Of a stretch of 64,000 nucleotides of DNA, positions 16,821 through 25,356 are shown piece by piece. The first letter of the stretch is position 1. Every line of letters starts with the position of its first letter. The DNA lies in NCBI RefSeq assembly GCF_900111745.1, contig NZ_FOIJ01000006.1:124001-188000 (forward strand), in the 5' to 3' direction. The DNA is from Stigmatella erecta. GTDB taxonomy: Bacteria; Myxococcota; Myxococcia; Myxococcales; Myxococcaceae. Below the pieces are notes generated by a model. That model saw nothing but the letters and a program-made list of their open reading frames with translations, did no database searches and had not been told where the DNA came from. The position numbers were made by a program, and so were the translations under genes.

Positions 16821-18182
16821 TCAGGGAGCAGCGCCTGCCATGCGCTGGGCGTGGGGCTCCCGGGGCATGCGCAGGAGCACCTCCGCCCGGGCGAGCGCAT
16901 CCGCCCCCCGGATGTAAGCGGGCCATTCCCGCTGCAGGGCGATGCTCCGGCGGTAGTCCTGGTCGAGCTCCTCCACCAGGGACTCGCCGCGTGACTTCAG
17001 CCAGCGGGCCGTCTCCTCATAAGCCGGCACTCCCGAGGCCCGCAGCACCTCCTCGGCCATGCGATCGATCAGCGACAGGCGTTCCGCCCCAGATCGCTCC
17101 GCCTGGCAGGCGCTGAGCACGTTGGCAATCGCCGCGCCGTCCGGCGCGTTCATCGCCGCGAGGCGGGCGAAGGCCTCGCTCTGGCCCACCGCCGTGATGA
17201 AGTGGTTGTAATCGGCCAGCTTGATGATCCCCGTCCAGTACGCCTTCAAGTCGCGCTGCCGCCGCCGGACCGCATCGTGCGCATGGACGATCTTGTTGCG
17301 ATGGTAGACGGCGGGCACGCCCAGCATCGTTCCCAGGATGTAGGTGTGGTAGTCGAACCCGATGCAGCGGGCGCCGATGAAGTTCGGAATCCTCCGGAAG
17401 ACATCCTTCATCGCCAGGTTGCCGCACTCCGGATAGTAGGGCGTGATTTCGGGTGTCTCCGCGCCCGTCTCGCAGGTGATCAGCAGCGGCCGGGGCCGGT
17501 AGTCCTCGTTGCGGCCGCGATACTTGGCGTGGAGGTAGACCGGAATCTGCTGCGGCGGCACGCTCAGCAGCTTCAGCAGCGCCGGCATGGCTTGTGGGGA
17601 CTGCGCCTCCAGGTCCATGAGATCCAGATTCCAGTGCCCAATGTAGTCGCTGCCCGCGATCTGGATCTCCTTGCCCATCGCGGCGGCCGGCAGGCGCTCG
17701 ACCGTATCCGTCCCGGCCTGGGCCTGCGCCAGCGTCTTGCCCAGGAACCGCAGCTCGCCGTGGACGGGATACAGCGCTGGCTCCAGCCCCTCCGTGGAGC
17801 AATCCGAGTCCCTCCGGTGAATGACCCGCCGCCCGTGCGCGGCCGCCAGCAGGTAGAGCAGGTTGAAGACCTTGCCGTAATCGCCCGTGTTGGGCTCCGG
17901 GTAGAGCAAATCCCTCAGAACGCCGCGCTCCTGCCCCGTCACCCGCGCCAGCGCGTCGATCAACTGAAGCTGCTCACCGGCCGTGACATGCCGGATGGGG
18001 ATCCGGGTCTCCTGGCGGAGCAGCGCCAGGTCCCGGGCGTTGTGCCGTACGATCTCCCCGGTGCTGTTGTCGAGGATGACCAGCTCCTCCGGATCCACAC
18101 CGGCCTCCTGCATCAGGTGCATTTCACGGAGAATCGACCGGGCGGCCGGGGACACAAGGCGGTTCGTGGGAATGGCAAACAT
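16821..18182 (-). CDS. glycosyltransferase-like protein of DUF6271 type
   Basis: 453 residues from the ATG at 18182 (GAGGAG upstream); it begins FAIPTNR. The start (AIPTNR..., then EELVILDNSTGE), the later HGRRVIHRRDSDC and YIGHWNLDLMDLE resemble a GT-A-like fold with a DxD-like RRDSD at ~124-128. This matches what I recall of the DUF6271 family, found near natural-product or peptide clusters in actinobacteria. The helical C-terminal third is unassigned. No partner biosynthetic genes lie nearby. The family assignment is moderately certain; the sugar donor and acceptor are unknown. Confidence 0.6.
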   Translation of the reverse strand: MFAIPTNRLVSPAARSILREMHLMQEAGVDPEELVILDNSTGEIVRHNARDLALLRQETRIPIRHVTAGEQLQLIDALARVTGQERGVLRDLLYPEPNTGDYGKVFNLLYLLAAAHGRRVIHRRDSDCSTEGLEPALYPVHGELRFLGKTLAQAQAGTDTVERLPAAAMGKEIQIAGSDYIGHWNLDLMDLEAQSPQAMPALLKLLSVPPQQIPVYLHAKYRGRNEDYRPRPLLITCETGAETPEITPYYPECGNLAMKDVFRRIPNFIGARCIGFDYHTYILGTMLGVPAVYHRNKIVHAHDAVRRRQRDLKAYWTGIIKLADYNHFITAVGQSEAFARLAAMNAPDGAAIANVLSACQAERSGAERLSLIDRMAEEVLRASGVPAYEETARWLKSRGESLVEELDQDYRRSIALQREWPAYIRGADALARAEVLLRMPREPHAQRMAGAAP

Positions 18183-18271
18183 GGGCTGTGCTCTCCTCTG
18201 TCCATTCAGCGCGCGGACAATGGACAGCATGCCCTGGCCCCGCGACCGCCTCCTGTCATTCCTGCTCAATA

Positions 18272-18299
18272 GGCTTCAATTGTCTCCCACACTGAAGCC
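18272..18299. promoter_or_regulatory. inverted repeat GGCTTCA-N14-TGAAGCC
   Basis: Perfect 7-bp arms at 18272-18278 and 18293-18299, about 90-117 bp upstream of the DUF6271-like start in a 251-bp divergent spacer. It is a possible regulator site. No convincing promoter elements were found next to it. Confidence 0.35.
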
Positions 18300-18433
18300 A
18301 GCCGTGGGACACGCACCCAGGTATTATTCGTGTCACAGCCGCGCTTTGCGGCCGAGGCAGAATCCGAGGGCCGCCAACCGTGGGAGGCCCCGGGGCTGCC
18401 GGATCCCTGGACCACTCATGTAGACTGGCCCGC

Positions 18434-19156
18434 ATGGAACGCCCCCGTCCGCCCCACGCCCTTCCCGCCCCCACCTCCGCGGAGGTCGCCGCGCCCGTGG
18501 CGCTCTCCTGGCTGCGGGAAAAGGTGAGCGCCCCAGGGGCGGAGCGGAAGGACGTGGATGCGCTGCTCGCGGGGCTGGAGCGCCCGCTCGCGGACGACGA
18601 ATCCCCCCGGGAGCGGGCCGACTTCCTGCTGTCCCTACTCAACTCCCGCCATCTGTGCTCCATGAAGGGCCGCAAGGGCCGGAGCGTGCAGGCCGCTGCG
18701 GTGGGGGGGCTGATGGAGCTGGGCCACCCCTACGCCCTGGAGATTCCTCCCGAAGCCCTGGACCGCGTGGACCGGGAGGCGTTCGCCGCACAAGGCCGGG
18801 GCGAGCGCGACATCCCCGTCCTGGGCATCCTCCTCTCCATTCTCGGGGCCGTCCCCACGCTGGTGTTCTTGCCCCTCGGCCTCGTCCTGGTGGTGTCGGT
18901 CGCCTTGGCGCTGTTCGGCGGGGCGGTGGAGTCCCGCGGCCTGCAGAAGGCCGGGGTGGGGCTGATGGGGCTGCTGAGCGCGGGCCTGTTCCTCCTCGGG
19001 GGAGTGCTCATCCTGGAAGACCTCCGGTCCCACAATGATCTCTATGATGGGCTGACCAAGATGTTGGGCCTGTTCGCGCTGGGCCCCGCCCTGTTCCTCG
19101 GCCTGGGCGCGTTCCTCCTGCGGCACCCGGCCTGGCGTGCGGAGGAGGAGGACTAA
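18434..19156 (+). CDS. integral membrane protein of unknown function
   Basis: 240 residues from the ATG at 18434. A soluble N-terminal half (~1-125) contains VALSWLREKV and RADFLLSLLNSRHLCSMKGRKGRS, with a Lys/Arg-rich stretch. It is followed by three or four membrane segments at about 133-160, 165-190 and 205-230, all Leu/Gly-rich. The last residues are charged (RAEEED). No family is recognised. It ends 69 bp before an MFS transporter on the same strand. Confidence 0.72.
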   Translation: MERPRPPHALPAPTSAEVAAPVALSWLREKVSAPGAERKDVDALLAGLERPLADDESPRERADFLLSLLNSRHLCSMKGRKGRSVQAAAVGGLMELGHPYALEIPPEALDRVDREAFAAQGRGERDIPVLGILLSILGAVPTLVFLPLGLVLVVSVALALFGGAVESRGLQKAGVGLMGLLSAGLFLLGGVLILEDLRSHNDLYDGLTKMLGLFALGPALFLGLGAFLLRHPAWRAEEED

Positions 19157-19225
19157 GCGGGTGCCCTTCGCCGCGTGAGGATCCGGCACGCGCCATGAGG
19201 AGGGAGTCCGCGATATAGGGCGGGC

Positions 19226-20470
19226 GTGACCTCCACCCCGGCCCCGGCCCCCCCCTCCAGCGCCCTGCGTCTCCCCGGCTACGCCACGTTCCTCGCGACG
19301 TTCATGTTGGCGATGATGGCCGACAACATCGAGCACGTCATCAGCTACTGGGTGGCGTTCCAGAAGTTCCACTCGGCGGCGCTGGGAGGCTTCGCGGTCG
19401 TCTCGCACTGGCTGCCCTTCCTGCTGCTCTCGGTGCCCGTCGGCGCGCTGAACGACCGCTTCGACTCGCGGCGGCTCATTCAGATGGGGATGGTGCTCTT
19501 CATCCTCGCGTCGTTGGGCTGGGGCTACTTCTTCGTCACGGACTCGCTGCAGGTCTGGCACGCGATGGTGCTGCTCACGCTGCACGGGTGCGCCGGCGTG
19601 CTGTGGAGCACCTCCAGCCAGATGCTGCTCTACGACATCGTCGGGCCCGCCTCGCTCGCCAGCGCCGTGCGGCTGAACGCGACGGCGCGCTACCTGGGCG
19701 TGCTGGTGGGCCCCGGCGTGGGCAGCCTCATCATGCGCACGCTCGGGCCGACCTACGGCATCTTCCTCAATGCCCTCTTCTACCTGCCCCTGGCCATCTG
19801 GCTCGTCCGCGCGCCGTATGGCCGCCACTACCGCGGCGCCGCGCCGGGCCCGAAGCGCGCGGTGCGGGGGCTCGCCGACATCCTCCAGACGGTGAAGGAG
19901 GTGCGTGGCCTCCCCATCGTGTCCGGCATGGTGCTGCTCGCGGGGGCCGCGTCCTTCTTCGTCGGCAACAGCTACCACGCCCAGATGCCGGGCTTCGCCG
20001 ATGACCTGGGCCATGGCGACCCGGGCGCGGCCTACACCGCGCTGCTCGGCGCCGATGCCGCGGGAGCGCTGCTCGCGGGCGTTCTCCTGGAGACGCGCGG
20101 CAGCTGGCTGCGCATGACGCCCACGGCCGCGATGACGCTCGCGCTGCTGTGGGGGGTGGCCCTCTTCGGCTTCGCCACGGTGCACGTCTACGCGGTGGCG
20201 CTCATGCTGCTGTTCGCCGCGGGGTTCTTCGAGCTCTCCTTCAGCAGCATGACGCAGGCCCTGGTGCAGATAAACGCCCCTGACGCGATTCGAGGCCGCG
20301 TGCTCGGCCTCTTTGCGATGGCGGCGATGGGCCTTCGCGCCTTCAGCGGCATCGTGGTGGGCCTGTTCGGGAGCGTGGTGGGCATCCACTTCTCCCTGGG
20401 CCTCGCCACCGCGGGCTTCGTCGCCGTCATCGCCTTTCTCTTCTGGAGGACGAAGCGCGCGGTGGCGTGA
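19226..20470 (+). CDS. MFS transporter (exporter-like)
   Basis: 414 residues starting at the GTG at 19226. About 12 hydrophobic segments are visible. The signature between helices 2 and 3 is GALNDRFDSRRLIQMG, the MFS loop motif (G...DR..RR). The N-terminal half also holds LRLPGYATFLATFMLAMMADNIEHVISYW. It most resembles the EntS/MFS_3 group of drug and siderophore exporters. Substrate unknown. It converges with the di-heme oxidoreductase gene across a good terminator hairpin. Confidence 0.9.
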   Translation: MTSTPAPAPPSSALRLPGYATFLATFMLAMMADNIEHVISYWVAFQKFHSAALGGFAVVSHWLPFLLLSVPVGALNDRFDSRRLIQMGMVLFILASLGWGYFFVTDSLQVWHAMVLLTLHGCAGVLWSTSSQMLLYDIVGPASLASAVRLNATARYLGVLVGPGVGSLIMRTLGPTYGIFLNALFYLPLAIWLVRAPYGRHYRGAAPGPKRAVRGLADILQTVKEVRGLPIVSGMVLLAGAASFFVGNSYHAQMPGFADDLGHGDPGAAYTALLGADAAGALLAGVLLETRGSWLRMTPTAAMTLALLWGVALFGFATVHVYAVALMLLFAAGFFELSFSSMTQALVQINAPDAIRGRVLGLFAMAAMGLRAFSGIVVGLFGSVVGIHFSLGLATAGFVAVIAFLFWRTKRAVA

Positions 20471-20475
20471 GCCCT

Positions 20476-20499
20476 GGCGCCCCAGACACCGGGGGCGCC
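20476..20499. terminator. hairpin between convergent genes
   Basis: GGCGCCCC (20476-20483) pairs with GGGGCGCC (20492-20499) around an 8-nt loop, placed between the MFS stop (20470) and the oxidoreductase stop (20509). Confidence 0.6.
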
Positions 20500-20508
20500 T
20501 CCCGTCCC

Positions 20509-22662
20509 TCAGAGCGACTCGAGGAACGCCAGCACCGCGGTCCGGTCCGCCTTGCTCAGCGCCTCGAACTGGACGCGGCTGGCGTTCGCCTCGCCGCCGT
20601 GCCAGGCGATGGCCTCCATCAGCGTGCGCGCACGCCCGTCGTGCAGGTAGCGCACGTTCTGCGCCCCGCCCTGGACGTACTTGAGCGAGCCGATGCCCCA
20701 CAGCGGCGCCGTGCGCCACAGGCGAGGCCCCGCCTGGCCCTGGGTCAGCGTGTCGGCCAGGTCGGGCCCCAGGTCGTGGAGCATCAGGTTGGAGTACGGA
20801 TGGATGGTCTGGTGGCGCAGCTCGGCGAACGGATGGTTCGCGCCGGTCTTCATCTCGGGGGTGTGGCAGGTCCCACACTTCACCTGGGTGAACAGCGTGC
20901 TGCCGCGGCTGATCAGCGTGGGGTTCACGTCATGCTCCGGTGAGACGCGGATGCCGTCCATGAAGCCGCTGCGCAGGCTGCGCTGGGCTGGAACCCCCAG
21001 CAGCGCGAGATAGGAGGCCAGCCGCTCGATCTCCGTCTCGGAGATGGAGGGAGAGGTCCCCGAGGCGTTGCAGTTGGCAACTCCCCGCTGGCACGTGAGC
21101 GACTTGTAGACCGGGGAAGTGACGCCCATGTCCTTGAGCAGCGCATCTCCCGACTGCTGGCGCAGGGAGGCCTTGCTCGCCTTCCATCCAAAACGGCCAA
21201 GGTGCCGGCTGCCGGTCTCCGGGTTGATGACCCAGTTCGGCACGCCCTTCACGCCATCGCCATTCGAGTCATTCGGGTCGGACAGGGCCAGGAGGGCCGC
21301 CTCGTCCATGGCCTCCAGGAGGCCCACGCCCATCACCTGGGGCGCCTGCCGGACCGAGTACTGCGCGGGCACGGGCCCCTTGAAGGCATAGACGGGCTTC
21401 TGCAGCTCAACCGTCTCGCCATCCGGCAGGGTGCGCACGGTCTTGACGTACGACTGCACGGAGACGGCGTAGTCGGCCCCGCCCGCGCTCAGCGCCCGCT
21501 GCTGCACGTTCAGACCGTAGGTGGGATCCGGCGTCACCTGCGTGGCGGAGCTGGAGGCGGCGGCCTCGATGGCCAGGGTGTCCAGCCGGGCGCCCAGCGT
21601 GGGGACGGCGCTGCGCCCATTGAGCGCATGGCACGAGATGCAGCTCACGTTGTTGAACCGGGGCCCCAGCTGGTTGGCGTGCTGGGTGAACACGGGGTTG
21701 ATGTCCGGACTCTCCGAGTGCTTCCCGTCGACGAAAGAGGTGTGGAACAGCCGCCGCCCTTCCACGAAGCGCTTCATGTTGGAGATGCCGATGTTGTTGA
21801 CCGTCTGCTGGAACACCCGGTGCGGCTCCTCGGAGTAGTTGTAGGAGACGCTGGCCTCACCGCCCAGCAAGGTGCTCGCGGGCAGCGGGACGGAGTCCAG
21901 GGTGGGGGCCACGCCATACCAGGGGCGCATGCCCACCCCCACCTGATAGAGCTGCTCGAACGAGTAATAACGGATGCCCCCGCCGTCGATGACGGCCTTG
22001 TTGTCGAGCGTATGCAGGAGATACGGCGCGGGCGTCACTTCGATGACATCGCCCACCTTGAGCGGGGTGCCGGGCTGCGGGGCGCGCCAGTTGTCGGTAA
22101 TCACGGCCATGCAGTCCTCGCGGACCGACGTCGCGTGACAGATGTTCTTGTTTCCCTCCTTCGGATTCTGGAAGCCGACGTTCATCTTCCAGCCGTAGTC
22201 CCGGATGTCGGGATCCACGCGCCGGAACGCGCTGAGGCCCGTCTCGACGAAGGTCCCGTCATTCACCCGCAGGGAGATTTCGATGCGCGAGCGCCCTGCG
22301 GGCACACCGTCGCGGATCATCAGACCGAAGGTGCGGTTCTGGAAGTACCACGTCGGAAAGGTGAAGTAGTTGCCCGGACCCACGTCGGGCGAAGTCCAGG
22401 GCTCCCCCCGCTCGCGGGCATGCCGGTTCGTTGGGCGGAAGCCCGCGAGGGTGACCAGGGTTCCATCCGCCTCTTTGTATTGGATCTGCTCCATCACCTG
22501 GGTGCCCGGGGCGAAGAGCGGGACATAATCCACGGCCGCCATTTCAGACGGGGCCAGGGGCTCTGAAGGGGGCGTGGGCCCGGCCTCATCGCCGCACGCG
22601 CTGAGCGCCAGGAGGGCCGCGCCCATCGAGGGAAGAACGGCGGATGGCTTTCGGATTTTCAT
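20509..22662 (-). CDS. exported di-heme oxidoreductase (DUF1111/DHOR-like c-type cytochrome)
   Basis: 717 residues from the ATG at 22662. The lipoprotein leader ends in LLALSAC. Two heme c motifs are present: CISCH at ~340 and CGTCH at ~593. Around them are family features HTSFVDGKHSESPDINPVF, RQAPQVMGVGLLEAMDE, DPNDSNGDGVKGVPNW, FGWKA, and RLWRTAPLWGIG with RYLHDGRARTLMEAIAWHGGEA near the end. These match the 'di-heme oxidoredictase' family of periplasmic thiol- or peroxide-related enzymes. The ~230-residue N-terminal extension is unassigned. The electron partner is unknown. Confidence 0.88.
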   Translation of the reverse strand: MKIRKPSAVLPSMGAALLALSACGDEAGPTPPSEPLAPSEMAAVDYVPLFAPGTQVMEQIQYKEADGTLVTLAGFRPTNRHARERGEPWTSPDVGPGNYFTFPTWYFQNRTFGLMIRDGVPAGRSRIEISLRVNDGTFVETGLSAFRRVDPDIRDYGWKMNVGFQNPKEGNKNICHATSVREDCMAVITDNWRAPQPGTPLKVGDVIEVTPAPYLLHTLDNKAVIDGGGIRYYSFEQLYQVGVGMRPWYGVAPTLDSVPLPASTLLGGEASVSYNYSEEPHRVFQQTVNNIGISNMKRFVEGRRLFHTSFVDGKHSESPDINPVFTQHANQLGPRFNNVSCISCHALNGRSAVPTLGARLDTLAIEAAASSSATQVTPDPTYGLNVQQRALSAGGADYAVSVQSYVKTVRTLPDGETVELQKPVYAFKGPVPAQYSVRQAPQVMGVGLLEAMDEAALLALSDPNDSNGDGVKGVPNWVINPETGSRHLGRFGWKASKASLRQQSGDALLKDMGVTSPVYKSLTCQRGVANCNASGTSPSISETEIERLASYLALLGVPAQRSLRSGFMDGIRVSPEHDVNPTLISRGSTLFTQVKCGTCHTPEMKTGANHPFAELRHQTIHPYSNLMLHDLGPDLADTLTQGQAGPRLWRTAPLWGIGSLKYVQGGAQNVRYLHDGRARTLMEAIAWHGGEANASRVQFEALSKADRTAVLAFLESL

Positions 22663-22943
22663 TGCCTTGCTCCTCGGCTGGAATGCATCGGTGCTGCGCT
22701 TGTCTTCTTACCGAGCATCAAGCAGGTAAACCAAGAATATCCGGCAAACGTTAAGTTCTCTCGAATGCCCCCAGAAAGCCGGGCCTCGGCGGAAGCCACC
22801 CCCAACCAGGTGTGGTGGTTGTGCTCCTCTGGCGAAGTGCCCTCCACCGTGAAGCCAGACAGGGCGTCGATTCTGGGCTCTTTTGACTTCCTGTTTTAAT
22901 GGAGAGACCCTGGATGGGCCGTTTCCTCTCGAAAGGACCCGTC

Positions 22944-23375
22944 ATGAGGCCTGGAAGTTTTCTGTTCGCCGCCGTGATGCTGTTGACCCTGTCCGCCTGC
23001 GGCGAGATGCCCGAGCCCGAGGGCGGCGACGGCCAGGAATTGAACCAGAGCACCGCGGCGCTCAACTCCTGCACCAATGACTGTTCCAGCACGGGGGGCG
23101 CACCCGTCAGCTGTTCGGGCTTCTTTTGCTCGGCCGGAGGCAACGCCGGAGGCAGCTATGTGGTGTGCGACGGCCAGTTCACCTATTGCCAGCCGCCCCC
23201 GCCGCCCCCACCGCCCGGTCCCTGCGCCGGCTTCCAGTTCAACTGCCCTTACGGCGGCACCGTCCAGTGCCCCAGCAGCACGCAGACCTGCTTCGAGTAC
23301 TCCACGTGCTCCATCCTGTGCGATGGCATCGAGCGGCGGTGCTGGACGCCTCCTGGAGTGGCCTGCATGTACTAG
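22944..23375 (+). CDS. Cys-rich secreted lipoprotein with proline run
   Basis: 143 residues from the ATG at 22944 (AAAGGA upstream). The lipobox is TLSAC, followed by an acidic/Gly/Gln-rich spacer and cysteines (SCTNDCSSTGG). A run of eight prolines (~88-95) separates two Cys-rich parts; the second is CAGFQFNCPYGGTVQC to SILCDGIERRCW. No enzyme motif is seen. The build is a surface-anchored disulfide domain like the lipoproteins at 16277 and 55309. It is not related to its neighbours by operon structure. Confidence 0.75.
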   Translation: MRPGSFLFAAVMLLTLSACGEMPEPEGGDGQELNQSTAALNSCTNDCSSTGGAPVSCSGFFCSAGGNAGGSYVVCDGQFTYCQPPPPPPPPGPCAGFQFNCPYGGTVQCPSSTQTCFEYSTCSILCDGIERRCWTPPGVACMY

Positions 23376-23648
23376 GCGGCGAACATGCGGGCGTCGAGGA
23401 CCTGCCCCGAATGCGGGTCCTCCACGCTCCCCACGTAGGAGCGCCGAGTTGACGAGCGCGATGGCGGCGGTGCCGGGCATCGGCTCCTGCGCGAGCCCCC
23501 CGCTGCTGGACGCCCCCCGCGCGGGGGCAAGACATCGCCTCGACCCTTCATCCACGCGGAAGCAGCCAGGCGAGCGAGGGCAGACCGGGCGGGCCGTCAC
23601 TCACCGAGCGGCCCCAGCTTCCCCACACTGTGGGAGTGGAGGAATGGA
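23376..23648. other. intergenic segment with possible gene remnant and palindromes
   Basis: 273 bp without an intact gene. On the minus strand, 23372-23440 reads SYVGSVEDPHSGQVLDARMF then a stop, and the neighbouring frame upstream (to ~23482) reads EPMPGTAAIALVNSA. The two could be one coding end joined by a frameshift. A GC palindrome (23512-23528, GCCCCC arms) is also present. Confidence 0.3.
23622..23634. promoter_or_regulatory. palindrome CCCACA-C-TGTGGG before the DHCR24-like gene
   Basis: A perfect 13-bp palindrome ends 14 bp before the start codon at 23649 and overlaps the leader of that gene. It could be an operator or part of an mRNA hairpin near the ribosome-binding site. Confidence 0.35.
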
Positions 23649-25046
23649 ATGCAACCGGAGCTGTCTCCCAGTGTGAGCGGGTCCCGCCGAGCCATCCAGC
23701 AGAACGCGCAGCATGCGGCAAAGGTTGAACGGATCGCCCAGCAGTTGCGGCTACGCAAGAGCACGCGCCCCGCGTCCTTCAAGAAGAAGACGCCGCCCCA
23801 CCAGGTGCCCAAGCGCTTTGACCAGCGGCGCCACGACGAGAAGATCGACCTGAGCGATCTCGACCAGATCATCGAGCTCGACGTGGTGGCGATGACCTGC
23901 ACGGCCGAGCCCGCGGTCACCTTCGACGAGGTGGTCCGCGCGACGCTGCGCCATGGGCTCGTGCCCATCATCGTCCCCGAGCACAAGACCATCAGCCTCG
24001 GCGGCTCCGTCGCGGGGTGCTCCATCGAGTCCATGTCCTTCCGGCATGGCGGCTTCCACGACACCTGCCTCGAATACGAGATCATCACCGCCAAGGGCGA
24101 CGTGCTGCGCTGCTCCCCGGAGGAAAATCCGCTCATCTTCCAGATGATTCACGGCTCGTTCGGGACGCTCGGCGTCCTGTCCCAGCTCAAGTTCAAGCTC
24201 GTGCGCGCCGCGCCCTACGTCCACGTGAAGTACGAGACGTATGAGACGCTCGAGGCCTTTCAGCAGGCCATCCAGCGCCACTTCAACGCCCAGGAGGCGG
24301 ACTACCTCGACGGGCAGATCTTCTCCCCCACGAAGCACGTGCTGTGCGTGGGACGCTTCGTGGACAAGGCCCCGTACGTGAGCCGCTACGACTGGCTCAA
24401 GGCCTACTGCGAGAGCATCCCGCGCCTCAGCGAGGACTACCTCACGGTCTACGACTACCTCTTCCGCTACGACCGGGGCGTCACCCACGTCAAGCCGAGG
24501 AGCCTCCTGGGCCGGGCGCTGTTCGGCAAGCTGATCCACTCCGACAGCATGCTGAGGACCGCGGACCGCTTCCACCGCTTCCTGCCGGCACAGAACCCAC
24601 CCGTCATCGTGGATGTGTTCGTCCCCTTCTCGCGCACGGCCCAGTTCATGGACTGGTACCACCGGGAGATCCACCACTACCCGGTGTGGTGCGTGCCCTA
24701 CCGCCGCATGCGGGACTACGAGTGGCTGTCGCCCCGCTGGTGGTCCGGCGTGCAGGATCCGCTGTTCCTCGATCTCGCCGTCTACGGGCTCAAGCAGGAG
24801 CCGGGCCGCAACATCTACAAGGAGTTCGAGGACGAGCTGCTCCAGCTCAACGGCACCAAGACGCTCATCTCGTACAACTATTACGATGAGCAGACCTTCT
24901 GGAGCATCTGGAACAAGGACACCTACCAGGCCGTGAAGCAGTTCACCGACCCGGACAACATCTTCCGGGATCTCTACACGAAGACGTGCCGGGCCGCGCT
25001 CGGGCTGGAGGGCCCGGCGCCCAAGCCGGAGGGCTCCGTGCACTGA
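23649..25046 (+). CDS. FAD-linked oxidoreductase related to delta(24)-sterol reductase (DHCR24/DWARF1)
   Basis: 465 residues from the ATG at 23649, with GGAGGA upstream. After a basic N-terminus, residues ~60-175 form a PCMH-type FAD-binding domain: IIELDVVAMTCTAEPAVTF, ISLGGSVAGCSIESMSFRHGGFHD, and GSFGTLGVLSQLKFKLV. The C-terminal domain contains PFSRTAQFMDWYHREIHHYPVW, KTLISYNYYDEQTFW, and DPDNIFRDLYTKTC. This layout is that of DHCR24/DWARF1 proteins, which reduce the sterol side-chain double bond. Sterol synthesis is known in some myxobacteria, so a sterol or isoprenoid substrate is plausible but not shown. No signal peptide. Confidence 0.82.
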   Translation: MQPELSPSVSGSRRAIQQNAQHAAKVERIAQQLRLRKSTRPASFKKKTPPHQVPKRFDQRRHDEKIDLSDLDQIIELDVVAMTCTAEPAVTFDEVVRATLRHGLVPIIVPEHKTISLGGSVAGCSIESMSFRHGGFHDTCLEYEIITAKGDVLRCSPEENPLIFQMIHGSFGTLGVLSQLKFKLVRAAPYVHVKYETYETLEAFQQAIQRHFNAQEADYLDGQIFSPTKHVLCVGRFVDKAPYVSRYDWLKAYCESIPRLSEDYLTVYDYLFRYDRGVTHVKPRSLLGRALFGKLIHSDSMLRTADRFHRFLPAQNPPVIVDVFVPFSRTAQFMDWYHREIHHYPVWCVPYRRMRDYEWLSPRWWSGVQDPLFLDLAVYGLKQEPGRNIYKEFEDELLQLNGTKTLISYNYYDEQTFWSIWNKDTYQAVKQFTDPDNIFRDLYTKTCRAALGLEGPAPKPEGSVH

Positions 25047-25060
25047 GCCCGCGGCCGGGG

Positions 25061-25087
25061 CTGGGGACCGCTCACCGCAGTCCCCAG
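25061..25087. terminator. hairpin between convergent genes
   Basis: CTGGGGAC (25061-25068) pairs perfectly with GTCCCCAG (25080-25087) around an 11-nt loop that contains the azlD stop codon (25072-25074). Confidence 0.55.
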
Positions 25088-25356
25088 TACACCGCCATCC
25101 CCACCGCGATGCCGAGCCAGAGCTTGTGAAACCGCCAGCTCGCCGCCGCGGCCAGCCCCGCCGCCAGGAGCCTCACCCCCGCCTCGCCCCGGTCTCCGGG
25201 GAGCGCGGGGACGACGAGGGCGGAGAAGACGGCGATGGGCACGAAGCGCAGGAAGCGCTTCCAGAAGGGCGGCACGCTCGCGCGCAGCCAGAGCCCCGCC
25301 AGCCGCGGCACGTAGGTCACCACCGCCATCCCCAGAATGACCGGCCAGGCGCTCAT
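25072..25356 (-). CDS. azlD: AzlD-type branched-chain amino acid exporter subunit
   Basis: 94 residues from the ATG at 25356, whose ATGA overlaps the azlC stop. Three or four hydrophobic segments are seen, beginning WPVILGMAVVTYVPRLAGL and including VPIAVFSALVVPAL. Size and position match AzlD, the small partner of AzlC in branched-chain amino acid efflux. Third gene of the AraC-AzlC-AzlD operon. Confidence 0.88.
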   Translation of the reverse strand: MSAWPVILGMAVVTYVPRLAGLWLRASVPPFWKRFLRFVPIAVFSALVVPALPGDRGEAGVRLLAAGLAAAASWRFHKLWLGIAVGMAVYWGLR

